A stretch of 11,590 bases of DNA from contig CAZUXM010000080.1 in assembly GCA_964624635.1 (NCBI GenBank), positions 1 through 11,590 of the forward strand, read 5' to 3'. Positions 6,536 through 11,590 of the stretch are shown piece by piece. The stretch is from JANWKQ01 sp964624635 (GTDB taxonomy: Bacteria; Bacteroidota; Bacteroidia; CAIKAF01). Positions within the stretch are counted from its first letter, which is position 1. Each line of letters starts with the position of its first letter. A model generated the notes under the pieces. The model did no database searches. It saw only the letters and a list, made by a program, of their open reading frames with translations, and was not told the DNA's origin. Both the position numbers and the translations under genes were made by a program.

Positions 6536-7831
6536 ATGGACGAAACAATACAGGAAGCCCCTTTGGCCGAAAGAATGAGACCACGAGAACTCAGCGATTT
6601 TGTTGGGCAGGAGCACTTGGTGGGTTCAAGTGGCACCTTTACCAATATGCTTCGTTCAAAGGTATTACCCAGTATGATATTCTGGGGTCCGCCAGGTGTA
6701 GGTAAAACTACATTGGCCCAAATCATGGCAGAAGCTTTTGACAGAGATATTTACCGGTTAAATGCTATTAACTCAGGAGTAAAAGATATCAGGGAAATCA
6801 TTGAAAGAGCCGAAAAAAGCGGATTTATGGGTACTTTTAAAAAACCCATAGTTTTTATTGATGAGATCCACCGATTTAATAAATCTCAACAGGATTCATT
6901 GCTGGCAGCCGTTGAAAAAGGCACCATTTGTTTAATTGGAGCCACTACGGAAAACCCTTCTTTTGAAATAATTTCAGCGTTGCTCAGCCGGTGTCAGGTA
7001 TATGTTCTGAACTCTTTACAAAAAGAGGATCTGGAAAAAGTATTACACAGGGCTTTAGAAAGTGATGAGTGGTTACAACTTAAAAATATAGAGCTCAAGG
7101 AAACTGAAGCGTTATTGGCATTCAGCGGTGGAGATGCTCGTAAATTATTAAACTATCTTGAAATTGCAGTCATTGCATATAGCAATCAAAACCCGCTGGT
7201 ACTTACGAATGAAAATGTAAAGTCGGCCATTCAAAGATCCATGCCTACTTATGATAAAAACGGAGAAATGCATTACGACATTATCTCAGCATTTATCAAA
7301 TCTATTAGGGGCTCCGATCCCAATGCAGCAGTGTATTGGATGGCAAGAATGTTGGAAGGTGGCGAGGACCCCAAGTTTATTGCCCGCAGAATGGTGATTT
7401 CGGCCAGCGAAGACATTGGAAATGCTAACCCAAATGCGCTACTATTGGCAACCGCAGCATTTCAGGCAGTAGAAATGATAGGTTTACCAGAAGGAAAAAT
7501 CATTTTGGCACAAGCAGCTACTTATCTGGCTACTTCACCCAAAAGCAACAAATCGTACTTGTCTATTTTTGAAGCCATCGATACTGTAAAAGAAACAGGC
7601 AACTTGCCGGTTCCCATGCATTTAAGAAACGCTCCTACTAAACTCATGAAAGACCTTAATTATGGTGACGGATACCTCTATTCTCATGATTATCCTAACA
7701 ACTTTGTGCTTCAGGAATTTTTACCTGACGCCATAGCCGGTAAGGTATTTTATGACCCCGGAGATAATGCCAGAGAAAAAGAAATCAGATCGTTTTTAGC
7801 CCTCAGATGGGGTAATAAATACAGGTATTAA
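6536..7831 (+). CDS. rarA: RarA/MgsA-type AAA+ ATPase (replication-associated recombination protein A)
   Basis: A 431-residue clamp-loader-like AAA+ ATPase that acts at stalled or gapped replication forks, known as RarA/MgsA in bacteria and Mgs1/WRNIP1 in eukaryotes. The ATG at 6536 is chosen because PLAERMRPRELSDFVGQEHL (9-28) is the conserved N-terminus; the frame is open to 6407, but that upstream part overlaps gldA's start and reads like non-coding sequence. Motifs: Walker A GPPGVGKT (51-58), Walker B IVFIDE (105-110), sensor 1 in IGATTENPS (134-142, Asn140), arginine finger in LLSRCQVYVL (149-158, Arg152) and sensor 2 in GGDARKLLNYLE (198-209, Arg202). The C-terminal tetramerisation part is clear in YDIISAFIKSIRGSDPNAA (247-265) and ARRMVISASEDIGNANP (283-299). 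All functional residues are intact and length is normal. It stands alone with its own upstream region and gives no link to neighbours. Confidence 0.96.
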   Translation: MDETIQEAPLAERMRPRELSDFVGQEHLVGSSGTFTNMLRSKVLPSMIFWGPPGVGKTTLAQIMAEAFDRDIYRLNAINSGVKDIREIIERAEKSGFMGTFKKPIVFIDEIHRFNKSQQDSLLAAVEKGTICLIGATTENPSFEIISALLSRCQVYVLNSLQKEDLEKVLHRALESDEWLQLKNIELKETEALLAFSGGDARKLLNYLEIAVIAYSNQNPLVLTNENVKSAIQRSMPTYDKNGEMHYDIISAFIKSIRGSDPNAAVYWMARMLEGGEDPKFIARRMVISASEDIGNANPNALLLATAAFQAVEMIGLPEGKIILAQAATYLATSPKSNKSYLSIFEAIDTVKETGNLPVPMHLRNAPTKLMKDLNYGDGYLYSHDYPNNFVLQEFLPDAIAGKVFYDPGDNAREKEIRSFLALRWGNKYRY

Positions 7832-7904
7832 AAAGCACCTGTCATATTTCAATAAAAATCCCTATCTTTATAATTAGAACGGCTTGGTGCCTAAGTAGTA
7901 ACTT

Positions 7905-7915
7905 TAACCGGGTTA
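7905..7915. promoter_or_regulatory. Small palindrome TAACC-G-GGTTA upstream of the lipoprotein gene
   Basis: A perfect 5-bp inverted repeat with a 1-nt centre lies 15 nt before the ATG at 7931, in the 99-nt gap after rarA. GTAAC/GTTAC (7898-7902 and 7912-7916) gives an alternative overlapping stem. A one-mismatch -7-like element, TATCTTTA, is at 7863-7870 without a good -33 partner. The palindrome is short enough to occur by chance; a leader hairpin or operator role is speculative. Confidence 0.2.
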
Positions 7916-7930
7916 CAAATAAGAAAAACA

Positions 7931-9532
7931 ATGAAAAAGACATTTTTTGTCATTTTAATTAGCTGGGCAACTTTATTTTATTCATGTACCACCGAAGGGA
8001 CTAACTGGGATGTAGATGCTTATGCACCTGTAGTTGAAACCTCAATGGATCTAACCAACATGATTGGTGCCGGTAACCTTCAAACTAATAGCGATAGCTC
8101 ATTATGGTTAAATGTAGATGTGAATGCATTTACTTTCCAATTAGATAGTTTAGCACAATTACCTAATCTGGAAATTTTATATACCTACGTATGGCCCTTT
8201 AGTACACCTGGAACCATTACGGCGGGTATCACCTTACCTGCATTTGAAATTCCAATAGATCTTTCTGGAAGTAATTTTGAATTAAGAGAATCAACCATAA
8301 AATCCGGGCATCTAAATATTTCTGTAAAATCAACCAACACTGAAAGACTGGTTTTTAGTTATATTATTCCGGACGCTACCCTGGGCGGAACCCCCTTTAG
8401 CTTTACTGATACTATAAGAGGACTCAACTCAGGAGAAGATACCGTAGTAAGTAACTTTATTTTTGATGTAAGCGGTTACAAGCTAATTACTACCGGTCCT
8501 AATCATGACGAACACAGTAAATTCTCAGCCTACCTTACCGTTAGTTCTATTGCAGGCGATCCCAATATGCCGGTTGCAGGTAGTCAGGTATTGTTTAGAG
8601 TAAGTAATAAAATGGATAATATCATTCCCTTATATGGCAAAGGATATTTAGGGCAGTTAGATTTAAGTCAAAATAATATAACTGCTGATTTAGAAGTAAT
8701 GCAAATGTTTAGAAGTGGTGTAGTTGATGTAGAGCAATTATCATTAGCACTTACTTTGTATAATTATATTGGAGCTGACCTTCGATTTAAACCAACTGTA
8801 TTAAAAGTAGAGAATACTAATTCTGGTTCATACTTAAACTTAACCCATTCTTCTATGGGGAATACCGTTAACTTAAGTAGGGCTTATGAAACCGGAATCA
8901 GTTCAAATCCGGTTATGCCAAATATCTACTCATTTAATATTAACTCTGGCAACTCAAACATTGAGTCAATGGTTGAACTGCTTCCCGACAAAGTAGATTT
9001 CAGTGCATCTATTCAATTGAACCCTTATGGAAATATAAGTGGATACGATGATTTTTATTATACCGACTACCCTGCCTATATTCAAATGCAATTACAGGCC
9101 CCTTTAAAATTTTCTATAAGCAATTTATTAATGGTAGATACTCTTGAAAATCCTTTTGCAACACTTGATATTTTAAGTAATATCAAAGATGGGCAATTTA
9201 TTGTAAGAGCAGAAAACAAGTTTCCACTAGAAGCCAAATTACAAATTTACACATTAGACAATCTGGAAAACATTACTGATTCTATTGTAGTAAATGATAT
9301 CATAGCAGCGGCTCCTGTAAACTCATTAGATAGAGTTACCAACCCTGTAACTTCAGAATTAATTGCCAGTGTAGATCCTGCAAAAATAGCACATCTACAT
9401 GATGCAAAAAAAATTAAATTGAAAGCATTCTTTAACACACTCCCATCTTCATCAGGAAGAATGCAGATGTATTCAGATTATTATTTAAAAATCAAATTAA
9501 TAGCAGATATTAAATACAATATTGTATTATGA
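7931..9532 (+). CDS. Large lipoprotein of unknown function, partner of the DUF5723-like barrel protein
   Basis: A 533-residue secreted lipoprotein. MKKTFFVILISWATLFYSC is a type II signal sequence with lipid-accepting Cys19. After a short linker the mature part begins with NWDVDAYAPVVETSMDLTNM (25-44), a WDVD-plus-hydrophobic pattern I associate with Bacteroidota proteins encoded next to DUF5723 genes, though I cannot name a Pfam domain for it. The rest looks all-beta: many short alternating hydrophobic strands, frequent Asn, Ser, Thr and Gly, few charges, one Cys in the whole mature protein (the lipidated one), and no enzyme motif. The C-terminus ends YYLKIKLIADIKYNIVL, an amphipathic strand pair, and does not resemble a type IX sorting domain. 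Its stop codon overlaps the next start as ATGA, so the two products are probably made together. Likely a surface-exposed or periplasmic outer-membrane-anchored protein; function unknown. Confidence 0.85.
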   Translation: MKKTFFVILISWATLFYSCTTEGTNWDVDAYAPVVETSMDLTNMIGAGNLQTNSDSSLWLNVDVNAFTFQLDSLAQLPNLEILYTYVWPFSTPGTITAGITLPAFEIPIDLSGSNFELRESTIKSGHLNISVKSTNTERLVFSYIIPDATLGGTPFSFTDTIRGLNSGEDTVVSNFIFDVSGYKLITTGPNHDEHSKFSAYLTVSSIAGDPNMPVAGSQVLFRVSNKMDNIIPLYGKGYLGQLDLSQNNITADLEVMQMFRSGVVDVEQLSLALTLYNYIGADLRFKPTVLKVENTNSGSYLNLTHSSMGNTVNLSRAYETGISSNPVMPNIYSFNINSGNSNIESMVELLPDKVDFSASIQLNPYGNISGYDDFYYTDYPAYIQMQLQAPLKFSISNLLMVDTLENPFATLDILSNIKDGQFIVRAENKFPLEAKLQIYTLDNLENITDSIVVNDIIAAAPVNSLDRVTNPVTSELIASVDPAKIAHLHDAKKIKLKAFFNTLPSSSGRMQMYSDYYLKIKLIADIKYNIVL

Positions 9533-10785
9533 GGTGGCCCGAAAAAAGTTTACTGTTTGGAATTCCAATGTTCTTCCTTTTCTCCAACACAAACGTGATG
9601 AACTATTTTCATTGGAAATATCCTAAACATCATCGTCAGATACAATTACATTCACAGGCAATAGCTGGTTCCAATGCAATCCATACTTCATTTATCAATA
9701 CTTTTCTTACCGGGAACTATATTGACAATGAAATGAAGGCTTCTATTAATAATATGAGAAGTTCAAACACTTTGGGATTTGATTGGAATACAGAAATTTC
9801 GTTTACCAACTATAATGATACCTTATTGGGTAAGAACTGGGGATATCATCTGGGAATTAGTAACCGTATGTATGGAGATTTTGTATATGAAAAAAATCTT
9901 TTTGATTTGGCATTTTACGGTAACAGTATGTTCCGCGGACAAAATATTTCATTAGCTCCGGCACATGGTGAAATTGTCATGTACCAGCAATTCAAGTTAG
10001 GCTTCATTAAAACTTTTCAGGAAGGTGATGATATTCATCGATTAGGTTTTGGATTTTCATTCATTAATGGTAATAACCGAATGATGTTTGATTCACAACG
10101 AATGAATATGAATACAGATAGTGCAGGTAATTTTGTTGACCTGGATGCACAACTTTTGTTACTTAGAACTAATCCTGAATACAGCTATTTTTTATCCAAT
10201 AATGGATCAGGGCTTGGGTTAGATATCGGATATGATGGATGTATCAATAAAAGAAACTTTGTACACTTTGGAGTAACTGATATTGGATTTATTGGATGGA
10301 CACGTCCAGGAGACATTGCAACGGTTGATACCTCTTTACATTTTACTGGAATTGAAATCAACAATATTGTTACCGCCAGTGGTGATGAGTTTCAGAACTT
10401 TGTTGATTCATTAGACGACAAGTATGTAAAAACACGTAAGGAACCTTTAGGTACTACTTCTATTCCTTTAGGAATTAATCTCAACTACACCTATGCTGTT
10501 AAACCAGAAGTAATTTATATACAAGGTGGAATTCAAACCAAAATGATGAAAAGCTTTTTCCCTTATGTATATGCTAAAGGAATATTTTATCCTGCTAAAA
10601 GTGTAATGCTGGCCGCTTCATTCGGATATGGAGGATTCAGTAAATTTAATTTTGGCTTTGATATGGGGTTTGATTTTGGTAAAGGATATACTATTTTACT
10701 TTATACTAAAAATGTAGAGGGTGTGATTCCTAATACATTTGGCACAGGGCTAAGTGCAGGTTTTAGATTTAACAAAAGCTTTTAA
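9529..10785 (+). CDS. DUF5723-like predicted outer-membrane beta-barrel protein
   Basis: A 418-residue protein that I recognise, from remembered similarity and without a search, as resembling the Bacteroidota DUF5723 family. Key parts are GNYIDNEMKASINNM (about 63-77), the strands LGKNWGYHLGISNRMYGDF (104-122), LFDLAFYGNSMFRGQ (128-142), YQQFKLGFIKTF (152-163) and FVHFGVTDIGFIGWTRPG (246-263). Alternating aromatic and small residues with Gly-rich turns, and a last strand ending GFRFNKSF with a terminal Phe, fit an outer-membrane barrel assembled by BAM. The N-terminus is unusual: a hydrophobic stretch (8-19, LLFGIPMFFLFS) is present, but it is followed by a basic, aromatic segment FHWKYPKHHR (27-36) with no clear cleavage site. 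The ATG at 9529 sits in an ATGA overlap with the lipoprotein gene and is the natural coupled start; Met14 or Met24 are less likely. The gene is followed by a TAATG junction. Confidence 0.75.
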   Translation: MRWPEKSLLFGIPMFFLFSNTNVMNYFHWKYPKHHRQIQLHSQAIAGSNAIHTSFINTFLTGNYIDNEMKASINNMRSSNTLGFDWNTEISFTNYNDTLLGKNWGYHLGISNRMYGDFVYEKNLFDLAFYGNSMFRGQNISLAPAHGEIVMYQQFKLGFIKTFQEGDDIHRLGFGFSFINGNNRMMFDSQRMNMNTDSAGNFVDLDAQLLLLRTNPEYSYFLSNNGSGLGLDIGYDGCINKRNFVHFGVTDIGFIGWTRPGDIATVDTSLHFTGIEINNIVTASGDEFQNFVDSLDDKYVKTRKEPLGTTSIPLGINLNYTYAVKPEVIYIQGGIQTKMMKSFFPYVYAKGIFYPAKSVMLAASFGYGGFSKFNFGFDMGFDFGKGYTILLYTKNVEGVIPNTFGTGLSAGFRFNKSF

Positions 10786-11590
10786 TGATGAAAAGGTTTT
10801 TTTTAATAGCCATACTTGGTTTTCAGCTTCTCATAGCTCAACAAGTAAAATTCTACAATACTTATGGGAATGGCATATATGATTCAGGAGAAGGAGTAAT
10901 TGTTACTCCTGATAGTGGGTACGTTGTTGCAGGAATTACAAATCAGGGAGGAATGTTAGGTAACAATGTAATGATTTACAAAACTGATAGCTTAGGAGTG
11001 TTACAATGGTTTAAAAATATAGGAGGCAATGGAATTGAGGGAGCAAAATCAATTGCCCGAGGATTAAATAATGAAATGGTACTTGCGGGTTTCAGAAATG
11101 ATTTGGATAGTATGGGCTATGATATATACGTTTTAAAAACTGATCAAAACGGAGATACTTTATGGACTAAAAAATTGGGAGGCACAGATTGGGACATGGC
11201 ATATTCTGTTGATGTACTTGCAGACAGCACCTATATTGTTGCCGGAGAAACATTCAGTTTTGGTGCAGGCAACAGAGACATGTATTTATTAAGGATTAAC
11301 CAAGCAGGAGATACAATCTGGACAAAGACTTTTGGTGGTTCTGAAGACGATTATGCTAATTATGTATATGTTGACAGACACAATAATATTGTTGCCATAG
11401 GTTCAACTAATAGTTTTGGATTAGGTGGTAGCGATGTTTTTGTGGTATACCTAGATATTAATGGAGATACTCTTTGGACAAAAGCGTTCGGTACAGCTCA
11501 GGATGACTATGGATATTCAGGGGACATGTACATAGACAATTCCAACAAACAGAGTTTTACTTTTGGGTATACATCTTACTCATCAATTGC
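10785..11590 (+). CDS. Exported beta-propeller-type repeat protein, 5' part (runs off right edge)
   Basis: An open frame of 268 codons with no stop before the window end. It begins ATGATG; the first ATG shares its A with the previous stop (TAATG) and the second is at 10788, with either usable. Residues 1-18 (MMKRFFLIAILGFQLLIA) are a signal peptide, cleaved before QQ. The mature protein is made of repeats with an exact 52-residue period. The conserved Trp of GDT-x-W-TK is at 75, 127, 179 and 231, and Phe23 holds the matching place in the first unit. Each unit has the pattern G-x-T-x-SFG-x-G-x-xD-x-Y-x-L-x-x-N-x-x-GDT-x-WTK-x-xGG. This resembles SBBP-type beta-propeller repeats. Such Bacteroidota proteins often carry a C-terminal type IX secretion signal, but that part would lie beyond the window. 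It is likely secreted or surface-bound; ligand unknown. Confidence 0.85.
   Translation, partial: MMKRFFLIAILGFQLLIAQQVKFYNTYGNGIYDSGEGVIVTPDSGYVVAGITNQGGMLGNNVMIYKTDSLGVLQWFKNIGGNGIEGAKSIARGLNNEMVLAGFRNDLDSMGYDIYVLKTDQNGDTLWTKKLGGTDWDMAYSVDVLADSTYIVAGETFSFGAGNRDMYLLRINQAGDTIWTKTFGGSEDDYANYVYVDRHNNIVAIGSTNSFGLGGSDVFVVYLDINGDTLWTKAFGTAQDDYGYSGDMYIDNSNKQSFTFGYTSYSSI
10851..11590 (+). repeat. Array of 52-residue (156-nt) protein repeats in the propeller gene
   Basis: The repeat-defining codons fall at 10851 (TTC, Phe23), then TGG at 11007, 11163, 11319 and 11475, each 156 nt apart without any insertion or deletion. The units have diverged at the nucleotide level, so this is an old protein repeat under structural constraint and not a recent tandem duplication. 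At least four full units lie in the window and the array continues past its edge. Confidence 0.85.

Noticed and set aside
10851..11590. Recent tandem DNA duplication or CRISPR-like array at the right edge
   Set aside because: The 156-nt period is a protein repeat; units are diverged in nucleotide sequence and remain in one open frame with no spacer structure.

Overview
The window looks like a chromosomal segment of an AT-rich member of the Bacteroidota, probably Flavobacteriia or a related class. The evidence is a recognisable GldA-type ABC ATPase, a lipoprotein followed by a DUF5723-like outer-membrane protein, a TolC/lipoprotein-adaptor pair, near absence of Shine-Dalgarno sequences, and at least one exact match to the Bacteroidota -7 promoter motif TAnnTTTG. 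I see no rRNA, tRNA, CRISPR array, insertion sequence or phage gene.

Left part (1-1489, + strand): the 3' end of a comF-type phosphoribosyltransferase gene that enters from the left edge, then a complete PfkB-family kinase gene with its own candidate promoter. Middle-left (1576-5492, + strand): tolC-like outer-membrane efflux gene, HlyD/MacA-like lipoprotein adaptor, tsaB (t6A tRNA modification) overlapping the adaptor by 20 nt, and a six-helix membrane protein of unknown function. The tolC-adaptor-tsaB genes are packed as one operon, but no inner-membrane pump is encoded here.

Centre (5496-7831): gldA on the minus strand, convergent with the unknown membrane protein (stop codons 3 nt apart) and divergent from rarA, the replication-associated AAA+ ATPase. 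The 122-nt gap between gldA and rarA must hold both promoters.

Right part (7931-11590, + strand): three translationally coupled envelope genes. These are a large lipoprotein of unknown function, a DUF5723-like predicted beta-barrel protein (4-nt ATGA overlap), and the 5' part of an exported beta-propeller-type repeat protein (1-nt TAATG overlap) that runs off the right edge. In the last gene the repeat period is exactly 52 residues.

Most genes are housekeeping or common Bacteroidota envelope genes. The part that is least explained, and the best candidate for something undescribed, is the coupled three-gene surface cassette at the right edge. No intergenic stretch exceeds 300 bases.
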